From the NCBI GenBank assembly GCA_003971905.1, contig RSEE01000012.1:868001-932000 (forward strand): a stretch of DNA of 64,000 nucleotides. Direction: 5' to 3'. The notes below the pieces were generated by a model. The model was not told the origin of the DNA, searched no databases, and saw only the letters and a program-made list of their open reading frames with translations. Origin of the DNA: Moniliella sp. 'wahieum'. Taxonomy: Eukaryota > Basidiomycota > Moniliellomycetes > Moniliellales > Moniliellaceae. The translations under genes and the position numbers were made by a program. Of this stretch, positions 35,501-47,408 are shown piece by piece (the first letter of the stretch is position 1; every line of letters begins with the position of its first letter).

Positions 35501-35683
35501 GCCCGTCACCCATCCGTCTTCACTCACTGGTCAGCGGTCACCCCACAATTCTGGCTCGCTGCAAGTGAACCATATGTAGTCTCCCTCCCCTCAGCTGCCC
35601 TTTGCATCCGTTTCTCTGTTTCCCCACCACCTCATCCCCCCCCCCCTGCCTCCTACTCGCTCACGACAACAACCTTACTCACC

Positions 35684-37232
35684 ATGGCTCCTGGAGTACA
35701 TGAAGACGGCACCCCCGACACCCGCTTTGGCGCTGACCATGTCGGTGTCAATGGCATGACCCTGGCCCATGTGCTGGGCAACATTGAGCGCGACTTCACC
35801 CTCTCCCGCACCCAACTGCTTGACATTGTGGACCACTTTAGCGAGCTGATGGATATTGGCCTCGCCAACCAGGGCGCAGAATGGCCATGATCCCCACCTT
35901 TGTCACCGGCCTGCCCGACGGCACCGAACGCGGCACCTACCTCGCCCTCGACTTGGGCGGCACCAACCTGCGTGTGTGCGCCATCACGCTTGACGGCAAG
36001 GGCAGCTTTACCATGCAGCAAGAAAAGTACAAGGTTCTCGACAGCCTCAAGACCGGGCCGATAGGCAACCTGTTTGCCTACATGGCCGAGTCGGTCGACA
36101 CCTTCCTCAACGATTACGGCACCGAGGTGGACGAGGGCGAGGCCTATCTTCCCATGGGCTTCACCTTCTCCTTCCCCGTAGAGCAAACATCCATTGACTC
36201 GGGCACACTAATGATCTGGACCAAGGGGTTCAACTGTCCCGATGGCGTGGGCAAGGACGTGGTGGCGCTGCTGCAGAATGCTTTGGACAAGCGCCATCTC
36301 AAGGTCAAGGTGGAAGCGCTGGTCAACGATACAGTGGGCACTTTGCTCACCTCGGCGTACCACCAGGGCGGCTCGCTGCTCGGTGCCATCTTTGGTACGG
36401 GCACGAACGGTGCCTACATGGAGAACCTGTCCTCCGTGCCGAAGATTTCCGTGGACCAAGGCGCCAAGGCGCCGACCCACATGATCATCAACACCGAGTG
36501 GGGCAGCTTTGACAATTCCCGCAAGATCCTGCCCGTGACGCAGTACGACAACAAAGTCGACCGCACTTCCCTCCGTCAGCGGCACCACATTTTCGAAAAG
36601 ATGATCAGTGGCATGTACCTCGGCGAAGTCTTCCGTTCGATCCTGGTCAACATGATTGACCAGCTGCTGCTCTTTGACGGCTTTGCTTCGGACTGCCTCA
36701 ACAAATACCAGCTTGAGTCGTACATCATGTCCCTCATTGAGGCGGACATTGACTCGGGCGTGCCCGCGGACGACCCAAGCAACAAGACGCGCGACGCGCT
36801 GGTCAACAAGCTCGGTGTGCCAGAGGACAAGGTGACGCCGCGGGATGTGGAGCGGTGCGGCGGGTGTGTCGGTGGGTGGGCCTACGCGCGGCCCGTCTGT
36901 CGGCCGTGGCGATTGCCGCGATCATTATCCACACGGGCAACGCTCCGCCCGTCGAGGGCTCCCGCTCCAGCCAGAAAGCCCACCAGCGCTTCGGCGCGTC
37001 CCAGTCGACGGGCCCGCTCAAGGTGGGTGTGGATGGATCGCTGGTCGAGCTCTACCCCCACTTCCAGCAACGCATCCTCGATGCCATTGCCGAGATCTTG
37101 GGCGCGCCCACGGCCCAGCGCGTGCAGCTTGCGCTGGCCAAAGACGGCTCGGGCGTCGGCGCCGCACTGGGCGCGCTCGCTGCTAAAAAACAGCGCTCGC
37201 TCGGTCACGCCGCGGTGCACGTCGCCCAGTAA
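35684..37232 (+). CDS. HXK: Hexokinase
   Basis: Phosphorylates glucose and related hexoses with ATP. The N-terminus MAPGVHEDGTPDTRFGADHV leads to LSRTQLLDIVDHFSELMDIG. One A is missing at about 35880 (CAGAATGG for CAGAAATGG), after which the frame reads TFVTGLPDGTERGTYLALDL and GGTNLRVCAITLDGKGSF (ATP phosphate 1). The sugar-binding signature is LPMGFTFSFPVEQTSIDSGT with WTKGFNCPD; VNDTVGTLLTSAY and GAIFGTGTNGAYMENL follow. A lost G at about 36851 shifts the C-terminus, where IAAIIIHTG, VGVDGSLVELYPHFQQRILD and DGSGVGAALGALAA complete the fold. No intron seen. About 515 residues after repair, typical. I cannot say which yeast paralogue (HXK1/2 or GLK1) is closest. Confidence 0.92.
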
Positions 37233-37831
37233 AGCGTTCTTCTCGAGCGGATGCGCCGCGTGGCTGCTTCGCCGGCTTGACTCCGCCCCTCCTCTCCGCC
37301 TCCAACGGCGGCATGTCTCATCTTCTGCCTCACGTGCTTCCCCCCCTCCCCCTCCCCCTCCCCCTTCCTCTTCCCCGGCGCATACCACTGCCAAACGGCG
37401 GGTCGGTCTGCGGCCGCATCTGTATCACGCACACATCTTATTAGTTGGCGAATCAGTGGATTGAGACCATACGGTCCTAGAGTATACCCCTGTTCTCCTG
37501 CCTGCGCAGATGGCCGGTTGTGGTTGGGTAGCGCGTAACAGAAATGGTAGTGGTAGTGTGCGACCACCTGGGACGGAGTTAAGCCGGCGACAGCGAGCGG
37601 CGGGCGGAAGCTGCAGGGGAATGGAATGGTGTGATCGAGCGATGGGTGATGCTGGATGGGTGATCTGGGCTCGCCCTGTTGTTTAAAAATTTCCGACGGC
37701 CGGCGGGCACCAAAGCACACCCAAGCACTCCGCCCGGCACCAGCACGCACCTTGGAGCTTGGCGCCGCCTAGCCTCTCGCCACCGCACCCTCCACCACGC
37801 GCGCACGCACCTGCTTCGCCTCCTCCCCGCC
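37233..37831. promoter_or_regulatory. Hexokinase 3' region and DRE2 promoter
   Basis: About 0.6 kb. An A/T patch TTTAAAAATTT lies at 37682-37692, roughly 140 bp upstream of the DRE2 start and a candidate core promoter element. No other gene seen. Confidence 0.45.
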
Positions 37832-38994
37832 ATGTCCGCTGCCCCCGACACCCGTGCTCGTCGTCAGCACACTCACCGCCGCCGCCGATGGCTCCTACCA
37901 GCGCATCGTCGAGCAACAGTCCGCACGCCAGCGCAAGGTCGAGATGTACATGGCCGACCGCATCACCGACGGAGGTGCGTGGGTATACCTGCTGGCTCTG
38001 CTCTGCTCTGCTCTGCTCTGCGTGGCGCCTTTACTGACATGCACCTCCTTGCTTCCCGCTTGCCAGGTGCGGACTGAGCCCGTCGCTGTTGACGAGGCCA
38101 TCCTGGTCATGCCCCTGGGCGACGCTGTCGACACCAAGACCCAGTCCTTGCTTTCCGCCGTCCACACCGCGCTGGTCGATGCGCTCGCCTGACCGTTGTG
38201 CATGCGGGAGAAACGGGGTGGGACGAGACGCTTGCGAAGCGGGTGCGTGGGGAGCTGCTTCTGGCAGGCCTGGCTGACACGGAAATTACGCCGGGCTCGG
38301 TGGCCGGCACCAAACGGGCCAGCGCGGCTTTGGCTGCCGATCGCCGCCTCGGTCTCTCTGCCGCTTCGGGCGACTTCGACCAACCTAGCCAACGGGAATA
38401 CAATGCACGTGTGTCTCTCAACCGATCCAAGGGCCCCAAACGGTCGCTATGGGCAACCACCTTGTCCACCGCCGCTCCGGGCGTAGTCGATCCCGAAGCC
38501 TACTCACATCTCAAGACCGGATCAACCCTTCGCGCATCAAGGGCGCCGACTGTGCCCCGGTTCAACCGGGCTTCTCCCTCGCTGGGTCCAAACGGCGCAA
38601 ACGCGCTTGCAAGGGCTGCACCTGCGGCTTGCGCGAACTGGAGGAGGCAGAGGAAGCGCAAGCGCAAGCGCAACCTCCCCAGCTCAAAGGCGTGACTGAC
38701 AGTGTAGTGATGCTCGAGCGGGAGCAGGACTTGCCCCCCGGCTCGGCCGCGCCCCCGCCTGCCCCCGAGCCCGGCGCAACGATCCGCCGGGAAATCATCG
38801 AGACCGTGACCGGGGTCGATGGGCGCACGAAAAAGGTCAAGCGGATCCAGGTGGAAACCAAGGGCGCTACCTCGTCGTGTGGCTCGTGCTTCCTCGGCGA
38901 CGCGTTCCGCTGCTCCTCCTGTCCGTTCCTCGGTCTCCCCGCTTTCAAACCAGGAGAGACGGTCACCATCCCGGCCGACATGGACGACATGTGA
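37832..38994 (+). CDS. DRE2: Fe-S assembly protein Dre2 (anamorsin/CIAPIN1)
   Basis: Electron carrier of cytosolic Fe-S assembly that receives electrons from Tah18. The start MSAAPD is followed, after a frame break near 37850, by [20 protein letters not shown], the methyltransferase-like N-domain. The intron is 37975-38066 (GTGCGT) and contains a (TCTGC)n microsatellite at about 37997-38020. Exon 2 has [20 protein letters not shown] and [20 protein letters not shown]. Both C-terminal cluster motifs are complete: [13 protein letters not shown] with [19 protein letters not shown], and [20 protein letters not shown] (CX2CX7CX2C) then [13 protein letters not shown]. Frame losses occur near 38073, 38190 and 38505. 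About 340 residues. The identity is secure from the two cysteine motifs. Confidence 0.93.
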
Positions 38995-39237
38995 TGCCCC
39001 TCCCCCTCTTCCGTACTCCCCTTACTGTCTTTGCTAGTCCTTTGTACCATCTCTCTTTCTCTGCCTCCCTCCCCGTCCTTCGCAGACCACTGTATAGCTG
39101 ATCACCACACACTTCTGCGCACCCATCTGCATGCGATTTCGCCCCCACTCTGTTCTGTTCTCCTCTGTAGTCGCGAGCTTTGGATCACGGGACATCGGCA
39201 AATATCCATACGTGGTCCGACGATGCAGAGAGAAGGA

Positions 39238-42200
39238 TCACAAGGAGCGCAACACACTGGCCGCTTGGCTGGTCGCTGTCCGGCACGCCGCGACCGACGC
39301 GGCTGCCACGGGCCCGCTGGGTCGGGAAGCCAGGGGATCAACTTGGCCTGCGCCAAGCGGTCGACCAACTGGCTCGCCCTCGTCCACCTTTCCGCCAGCT
39401 GCCAGCGCCGCACGGTCCGCCTCGTCCAGACCCACTCCCTTGAGCTGCGCCGCACGGTACAACGTACCGCGCCATTGCTGATGCGCAGCAAGTCCAACGG
39501 CGTGGCACACTGCGCGGCCTGCTGGGCCAGCTCGGCGAGCCAGGCACGCAGCCCCTCCCTATCCACCTCGGCAGCCTAGCGTGTCGACCAACTTGGTCTC
39601 TTCGGCCATCAGGCCCGATCGGTCGGCTGCCGCAGCGTCGCGGGCAAAGTGCCGGTCGCATGGCCACCGCGGCCGCCACGGCGTGGGCATAGCCCGCCGT
39701 GGGCTGCGGACCGGCGCGCAAACTCTCGACGGCAGAGACTGTGCCGAGGGGCAAACGAGGGCAGGAGTTGGCTGTCGCGCTGGTCGTGCTTGGCAGCGAC
39801 GTGGCAGGCGTGGCCAAGACGTGGGAGGCGGCGGTGGCGAGGGTGGGCTGGTCGTGGCCTAGCGAGAGGTGGAGCAAGAGTTGCTCGGTGTGGTTGAGCT
39901 GGCGACTGAGACTGCGCTCGAGCGCGTGTACAAGTCCAACAGTTCCTCGCACGGGCATAGTTGCCAAACTCAAAGCATTTCGCCAAGCTCGGGGTCACCT
40001 TGGCATTCTCACCGTACACGCCCTTGGTCTCCTCGAGCGCACGCCGCACCGGCCCGCCCACACTCTCCCCCCCCCTCCTGCACCGCCACATCCAACAACG
40101 CGAACCACCCGCACCGCTCCAGCAGCCAGTGCGCCATGCTGTCCAGCTGATCGCCCGCACGCCCAACAAGGTATAGTGCGTGTGGGCAAGCGAGAAGGCG
40201 CCGAGCGCGAGACTGATCCGGATCAAGAGCAAGCGAAGCGTGTACCCCTTGGGCGACGCACTCAACGCCTTCCCCACCACTTGGTTCGCCGCCAGCAGCA
40301 ACAGTTCCACCCGCCCTTGCTCCTTCCTCTGCTCGCTCGTCTGCTTGGACAAGCCAGGCAGCCACCAACGCCTCGGCCGTCATGTACGCCAAGTCGTCCG
40401 CCGGCTGTCTCCGTCGGCGGCAGCTGCTTGCCCGCCTGAGTCCCACTCCGTACGCGGCCCAGGACTGCTCGGCTTCAGCCAAGAGCGCGGCTTGCGCGCG
40501 CTCGACCGCGGCAGGCGCAGCGTCCGGACCGGGCAAGCGATCCAGCGCACGTTGCAGTTTCAGCGCATTCACGTACGTGCACAACCCCCGCTCCTCATCC
40601 AGGCTGCCCCGTCGAGAAGGGTGGGTGTAAAGCGCGAAAAAGCCGTCGCGCAAGTGCGCTTGCGCCGCGTCCGACAAGAGCGGAAGGTAGGTGACCAAGT
40701 CCTCGTACGCACATGGTTTGGAGCTAAACGTAGCAAAGTAGTCTTGGATCAGCTGCGCCAAGTCCATCTCGGCCACTCGCGTCGCACCATCCTGAGCAGA
40801 GCCGAGGGAGGCAGAGCGGGTGCGCCATTGCCGCACCAGTTCCAGCCGGGCCAGAAATAGGCCACGCTCCTTGACCAGCGCATTCTTCTTCTGTTGGCCT
40901 GCGCCGTTTCTTCTTGCTTTTCTTGGCCGACGCAGAGGAGCTCGGAGCGGGGCGGCGGCAGGCTCAGCGGCAGCAGAATCAGCGGCAGCAGGGTCAACGG
41001 CAGTCTCAGCAGCAGCGCCGGGAGGGAGCGCCAGAGTAGGAGGAGAGGAGCTGGCCGTTGTTCCCCAACAACGGGGTAGGGCTCGGCAGGCTCTTCTCCA
41101 ACAGTGCCAGCACTGCTTCCGCCTGCTGCGCGCCCTGCTCGATCGAAGCAGCAATCAGTGTCTTTAACGTAGACCAATCGTGATCGCCATGCTGGAAGCG
41201 CCAGCGGAGTTCGTTGGCCAAGTCGGCCCAGTGGCCCAAAGTGACGCATGGCTTCCCACCTCGTCTCGCGGAGATCAATGTTGCCCAAGATACCGGCTTC
41301 TTGCTGAGCTTGGGCATGCGCACTGGCCGATCCCTTGCCGCGCCCTCTTCCAGCAACGGCGCATCAACGGGCTTGCCCGCCGCTCAAACAGCGCGCCGGA
41401 GGGCAAGCCAGCGTGGGCGCGACCGGCCTGGGTCTCCAGAAGGTGGTACGCCACATCCCATTTGCCCTGCTTGGTCAACACGGCCAGAACCACTTGGAAC
41501 TTTTCCAGCTCTGAAGGCGTGCCGGTAAAATAGGGAGACCGCGTATCTTGCTTGGCAGCCAGCAGATCGTCAAGCGAGGTGTGCTTGCGAATCATGCGTT
41601 CGGCCAGCGGCAAAAAATAGTTTTCCCGCCCGCCTCGGCGTCTTGGTAGTTCTGTTCCGACAGCACACACACATACATACATACCACACGCAACGTAGAG
41701 GTGAGCCAACAGCCAGGCAAGAGCGAGCACAGCAGAAAAGGGGAGGAAAAATAGGTGCACGTACACAAAGAAGGAAAGGTCATGCTCCACCAAAAAAGTG
41801 GTCGGACTTTTGGGTTTGGAACCGGTCGCGCCCTTCTTGAGAGCCCACGGGGGCGCTTGGGTCCCGCCGAAGGCAGCGGTTTCGGCGCCGAAGAAGACGG
41901 GGATGGACAAAGAGGCGGTGGAGGTCCAGGGCAAACGTTGGGGCGGCTGGAAATTACCAGCAGCCAAAGTGCCTCAAACGTCTCGGTGCCCAGCGCTTCG
42001 TTTTCCTTGTGGTGGGAAAACGTACGCTCCAGCACTTCAGCAGCGTCGGTAACTAGAGGAGGAGAGGACGGGTCAGCGGGGCGTGCGCTCACGTGCACAC
42101 ACACGCACAACAATCCCACTCGGGGAGAAACGGGAGACTCCACTTGCTTGCGGTAGTTTCGGAAGACGGCGCGAGCGGAACGGCGACGTGGTGGTCGCTG

Positions 42201-42521
42201 CTGCCCCAGCCTTCCTGCTTGATACGCAAGGCAGTGGAGAGGGCGAGAGATCGTTCTTGGACTGCATGTAGGCGAAGACAGCCAGCGCCTCGGCGAGGGG
42301 GAAGACTTGGGCGGCCCGCGGCGCGGTGAGCTCCACCTGTGCGCCCGGCGGGCCCACCGGCGGCAGAAGGCGCGGCGACGGCCTGCGTCGGCCCGCCGCC
42401 GAGCAGACGCTTGCATTCGCGCTGCGCCTCGGCCTGCGGCGTTGCGGTCGAGAAGAGAAAAGACGCGCGCACACTGCTGCTGCTGGAGCAGCTTTGTCTG
42501 TGCCGAGGCCAGGCCGGACAT
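39238..42521 (-). CDS. NAA25: NatB N-acetyltransferase auxiliary subunit Naa25/Mdm20
   Basis: Ribosome-anchoring, TPR-like subunit of NatB, which acetylates Met-Asp/Glu/Asn N-termini. Starts at 42521 with MSGLASAQTKLLQQQQCARV. N-terminal helical repeats follow in changing frames (LAEALAVFAYMQSKNDLSP; VLERTFSHHKENEALGTETF). After an intron ending near 41652 come NYFLPLAERMIRKHTSLDDL and SELEKFQVVLAVLTKQGKWD. The diagnostic Mdm20 region is RGLFLARLELVRQW, then LIQDYFATFSSKPCAYEDLV, matching the family's Phe-x-Ser-Lys-Pro-Cys-x-x-Glu-Asp-Leu block. The C-terminal part includes LNHTEQLLLHLSLGHDQPTL. Many frame losses make the 3' end uncertain; 39238 is an estimate. Expected length is near 900-1,000 residues, consistent. 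Confidence 0.78.
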
Positions 42522-43980
42522 GGCGGTGGGATCGGGAAGCGGACGGGCACGGCGGGAACAGACAGCAGCACAAGACAGGTCAGCTGGGCAGCAAGAAGAG
42601 CGAAAATGGACTGCGTCCGAGATGGGCCAATGAAATTTGAAAGCATGGGTGGACGTTTCAAATTGCTGCGTTGGACGGTCCCTCACCAGTGCCTGTGGAC
42701 TTGCGGGGGAGAGTATCATGCCCACACACAGGCCCCAACACCCTCTCGCTCCTGTCCATCGGGGCCAGGTCCAAGGCAAGTGCATTGTCGGCATGTGAGT
42801 GATGCCCGCGGGCTCGCATCCGTGCCCCAAACCGCCAGTCAATTGAGGGTTAGCCAGGGACCCTGCGCAACATATATGGGGAGGGCTTGGGGGGAATCTC
42901 TATCGTATACCACATCCAATAACTCAACACAACAGCGCTTATTCGGGACCGTCGCAGCCCAAGATGCAGGCCAAGTGACTGGACAAGCACCTCGTGTAGC
43001 GCTTTTGTGACGGATTTCGGGTGGCCAACGTGCTCTACGAGAGAAGGTTGAGGGCAACTGGGACCCCGACTCTCCACTACGTTCCGTGGTATCCGATTTC
43101 CCTTTGCCAAGGTTTCCTTCTGCCAAGGACGACACGATGGGAGACGTTTTGTGCCAACACGTGTGATGTTCTTACCAAATCATAGCCACGCAGATCACAA
43201 CAAAAGTTGGTTTCGGCCGAACGGCAAGCAAGAAGCCACAAAGTTGGATTGAGCGTCTTTACGGCGGAGAAAGGAGGCGTTGCCAGCTTCGTCCAAGTGA
43301 GTTTCACTCCTCTCCATCACTAACCATCATTGGCATTGACCGTGACCGTTGTGTGTGCTGCGTGCGGCGACCGCATCGGATATGCGCCCGGGTTTCCTGT
43401 ACCACCTATTGTTAGTAGCCATTCCTCGTGGCCCTGCCAATAATGCCCCCAGCGCGACCGGATGAGATGTATATGCTCCAGTACACACGCCACTCCGGCC
43501 AAGAAGAACCCCCCTGGATTGACGTTTTGCTGGAGGTGCTGCAAACAGCAGCCTGTGCTTGAGCGCCAGGGGGTGGTGGGTGGAGGTGCGATGTGATGTG
43601 TGGCTGCGGCCAAGGAGGCTGGATCGGCATTTGTGACGTGGCTGCGTGGCTGCCTCCTGCCGAGCCGCACGCTGAATACACACAGATTGGAGCGATGAGT
43701 GATGAGTTGAGTCCTGAGTGTGACACATCCAACACGCGCAGCGACACTGCGCCCGTGCCCGCCGCCCGCAAGCCACACCCAGCCACTCACCCAGTCGCCG
43801 TGTGCCAGGGGGGCACGTGATGCATGCGGCTTCCCTGGCAGCTCCTGGCGCGCCCCCTGGCAGGCGCGGTGGCTGCCCCCCCGCCGCCACGGCCCCCACA
43901 CGCCGACGGACCATCGACATGCAAGGAACGCCTCTTCTCTTCGCGTCTCCTCCGCGCCTCCGCCTCGCCATCTGCCCGCC
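42522..43980. other. 1.46-kb divergent spacer, no recognised gene
   Basis: Lies between the NAA25 start and the start of the unknown gene at 43981, so it contains both promoters. A GC-poorer stretch covers about 42840-43330. Overlapping minus-strand frames at 43320-44015 look like composition effects. No repeats of the heptamer or CTCAG type stand out. Confidence 0.45.
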
Positions 43981-46900
43981 ATGTCGGACGACGAGCAGCC
44001 CGCGCTCGACGCCATCGACAGCTACTACTACGTACGCCGCCGCCTCCGCCTCCTACCGCCTCGCCCCGCTCATCCACGCGCCCCCCACCCGCCCCCGCGC
44101 GCTGCTCGACGACTACCAGCTGGCCTGCCTCCACCCCCGCACGCCTCCATCCCCTCCCGCGCCGCCCAGTCCAATGCCTCCTGGTCCCGCCTCGACCACA
44201 CCCCCGCCCCTCCTCCCTCCGCCGCCCCCGCGCCCCTCTCCCGCGCAGGCTCGACGCCCGCCCGCTACGGCCCCCGATCCCACATCCCCCGCCTCCGCCA
44301 AGCCCAGCCGATGGCGCCGCCTCTTCACCAAGCCCCCCGCCCAGCCCGCGGCCGAGCAGCCACCCACCACCGCCTCCCGCCGCCTCTTTGCCAGGCCCTC
44401 CAAACCCCCCGCCCCGACTCGCCCCCGCCGCCGCTCCCGACCGCCGTCTCTGCCTCTGCCTCCCCCGGCACCGCGTCCAGCTGCAAGTCGAGCAGCATCC
44501 CCACCACCATCGACTCCTCCTACAACGGCACCAGTCTGGGCGGGGCCGCCGCCTCGGTCTCTCCCATCTTGGTCGCTGCCGACAAGTCCAAGACATCTCT
44601 GCCCAGTCAAAAACCAAGGCGACGGCCGACCGGGTCAAGATGACCCTTTCTCCGCCCCGATCCATCCAGTCAACCCCGTCGGCCAAACGCGCCCAGCGCG
44701 GGATCAATAATCGCCCTGCCTCCGCCTCGTCCCCGTTCACCTTTGACCTCGCGCACGCACAGGAATGCGGTGGCAGATGTGGCAGCACCTCGCCCAGACC
44801 ATGGCCCGCTGGCCTGTTCTGGCTCCTCCTCGTCGCACGAAGATGGATTGCTCCACTTTGCACCGTCAACACCGATACACTGGTTCCTTGCTCAGTTCTC
44901 CCTTGCCGAACTGTTGCTCCTGTACAGTCTGGGCGCCTTTGACACCTCTTGCTGCCCCCCGTTCCCTCCTCCTCCCCTCCCCGCGCAGGCGGGGGGGGAA
45001 CCCGCGCCCATCCACCCCGATGTGGGCAACGGAGTACCCAGTCCAACCGAATACGGCAGTGCAATGCTCGACCTGGCGGCCGGCGTGTGGTGGACTCCTT
45101 TATGGTGACCCGGGCCGCCTACCAAAAGCACACTGCATCGCGCGCTGGGAAATTTGCTGGTGCAATGGGCGGGGCCACCAGTGAGGCCGGCTCGTCGTTT
45201 GGCAAGGCCTTTAGCACGGCCATGAGTGAGGAGGTCGAAGACACGGAATCGGCAGTGGATGCGCTGGAGGACACGGCGGTCGGGTCCATTGTCGAGGCCC
45301 ATGTGACGGTGATTCGGTTCTTTGCTTCCCTGGACGATGCGCGTCTGCCGGCTCCGTTCCCTATGTACGTGTCCCCTCCCGTCCCACCCTGATTTGACTA
45401 GAAGGTTTGTGTCGAACGACTGATGAGGTACCTCGTTGCTGACCCTGGCCACGTTGTACCCACAGCTTTGAGCGCCAACGCCTCGCTGCCATGCATCTCA
45501 ACCGCCCCCCTCTTTCCTCTATCGCCGTGCGGCCCCGGCAAAGAGTTCCAATTCGGCCAGCGAGGACACGGTGGATATCGGCCAGATTGCCGATCGTCTT
45601 GCCGCGCATTCCTCCCGAATCCTCGGCCAACTCGAACGGCCTTGCCCAGCGACATGACCACCTTCCTTTCCGTCCTCGACGAGCGCAACGTGATCCCCAT
45701 CATCCAAGGGCCAAGATCCCGCACACGAGACAAGTCCCCCTTCCCTTCCCTCGCTGACCATGCCCGTCGGCAGCGCTGGTTCAGCCCGGAAGCCCATGCG
45801 CTTCTTAACCGCAATCGCGCAATGGTAGTGCTGGATACGACGAGTGACCGCCGCTTTGCCTCCACCGAGGAAATGCAGCACACTGCCTTTCTCGCTCTCC
45901 ACCCTATTCTTTCTCCCGAAGGCATGCCCATCGCGTTTGTCTGTGTCGCCGCTCCGCGCGCTCGCACCCCGCGCCAGCACCAGCGACCTTCCCCCTCCGC
46001 GCCTCAAACGGGGCACAGCGCCTCCGCAAGAGTTGGTCTGGGCTGCTAGCCATGCCGCTGCGCTGCGCTCCAGCGCAGCGCAGTTGATGACTTTGTTGGA
46101 ACATGCGGCGCAGGTGGCCGTGGCGGAGCGAAAACAACTCATGGTGGCTCAGTACACGCAACTTAAGCGGGATGTGGGCAGGCTGGGTCTGGCCGAGGAC
46201 GGGGCGCAAGGGGTGGGAATTGGGCTGGAAGCGCATCGAGCCCAAGATGGGCTGTTTGGTCTGGGTGGGCCGAGCGGCGGCGGGGGGATGGTGCAAGGTC
46301 TGGACGAAGAGGTGGAGGCGTCATTGGAAAAAGAGCAGTTGGTCGCGGCGTTTGAAGAGCGATTGGGCCGTGCGCGGTCCCAGTCGCACCCGCGGGCGGA
46401 AGAGATGGATGTGGCCAACCAGCTTGTGCCACAGCTGGCATCGTTGCTCACCGCGACCGCGGCCCAAGCCCTGGGCGCCGACTTGGTTTACTTTGCTCGC
46501 AACCCGATCCACTCCCACCTGCCCGCCACTCTGCCATCCTGGTCGATCGTCGCCAGCTCCAGCTGCTCGTCCGTCCCGCCCAGCCCATGGTTGGACCCAC
46601 ACCACCTGGCTGCCTGCCCGCTGGCTCCTACCGCACACAACGTCACGGACCACTGTGGTCTGCCCGCTCTGTTTTACAACCTGCCCCCCCGGCCGCGCCT
46701 GCGCCCTCGGACCCCCGTGCTTACCTTGGTCCACCCTGCTCCCCACTTTGGCGCCGGCGCCGTCATCTCCGCCGGCGCACTCGTCGTGTCCCCCTCACCA
46801 TCACCTTCTGAACCCGGACCGAGCAGCTTAGCTGCGCCCGCTGTGCCTGCGCCTGTCCGCCCTGCCTCCCACCCACCCAGGGAGCGGCAAGACCGCTGCG

Positions 46901-47408
46901 TATGTTTTTGGCCATCTTGTTTTTCGATCGGACGCGGCTGCTCACGCCCCCGGAACAGGGCTTCGTCGCTGCCTTGGCAGCCAGCTCCGTCGCGTGGTTG
47001 CGCCAAGCCAGCGCGCTCGATGCCCATCTACATTCGCTGCGCTCCTCCCCGCCCGTACTGGACTCCCCCGCCGCCGCCTCTGCCTCTGCCTCTACCTCTA
47101 CCTCTACCTCCGCCCCGCCGTGAAACAAGGCGGCATCGCGTGTCGGCTGCGCCTGCCGCGAGCACCACAGGCAGCGCGTCACCGCAGGCACAGGCACAGG
47201 CACAGGCACCTTCCACCCGACGCACGAAGGCGATCCGTCCTTGGCCATCCACGCTGCCGCGTCCATCTTTGGACCGGCGACCGTGCGTGCGCGGGACGAA
47301 GATGCGCAGCTGGGCCAGGCCGCGGCACAGATGATGCAGTCGGCTTATCGTCGACGTCAGGCCGAGTCTCACGCCCCCCATGCTCCCCATGCTCCTCAGC
47401 GTGCGTAG
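43981..47408 (+). CDS. Unknown large protein with a GAF-like region
   Basis: The start at 43981 gives MSDDEQPALDAIDSYY, then YRLAPLIHAPPTRPRALLDD and a long Pro-rich segment with SRWRRLFTKPP and SRRLFARPSK. Next are AYQKHTASRAGKFAGAMGGA, FGKAFSTAMSEEVEDTESAV and VTVIRFFASLDDARLPAPFP. An intron at 45365-45465 (GTACGT) joins this to IFERQRLAAMHLNRPPLSSI. Then MTTFLSVLDERNVIPIIQG, AMVVLDTTSDRRFASTEEMQ and SPEGMPIAFVCVAAP resemble the core of a GAF sensor domain. A helical stretch LLEHAAQVAVAERKQLMVAQ, VLTLVHPAPHFGAGAVISAG and LTPPEQGFVAALAASSVAWL follow, ending QMMQSAYRRRQAES at 47408. Several frame breaks. The GAF reading is from pattern only; ligand and role unknown. Confidence 0.5.

Larger units (their letters stand above)
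32510..35683. other. 3.2-kb spacer with several repeat clusters, no recognised gene
   Basis: Between VMA9 and hexokinase I find no conserved protein. It contains a GTTCAAC array (33454-33482), a GCATGTG duplication (33596-33609), a CTGAG-rich cluster (33816-33922), GTAAACGTTAAAC (34370-34382) and a CCAG/CTGAC/CTCAG-rich stretch (35357-35500). Frames at 33009-33452 (-) and 33964-34293 (+) are open but look non-coding. The last few hundred bases include the hexokinase promoter, with a pyrimidine-rich tract just before its start. Confidence 0.5.

Noticed and set aside
43320-44015. Minus-strand gene upstream of the GAF-like gene
   Set aside because: Overlapping open frames without conserved residues; the region is better explained as a promoter.
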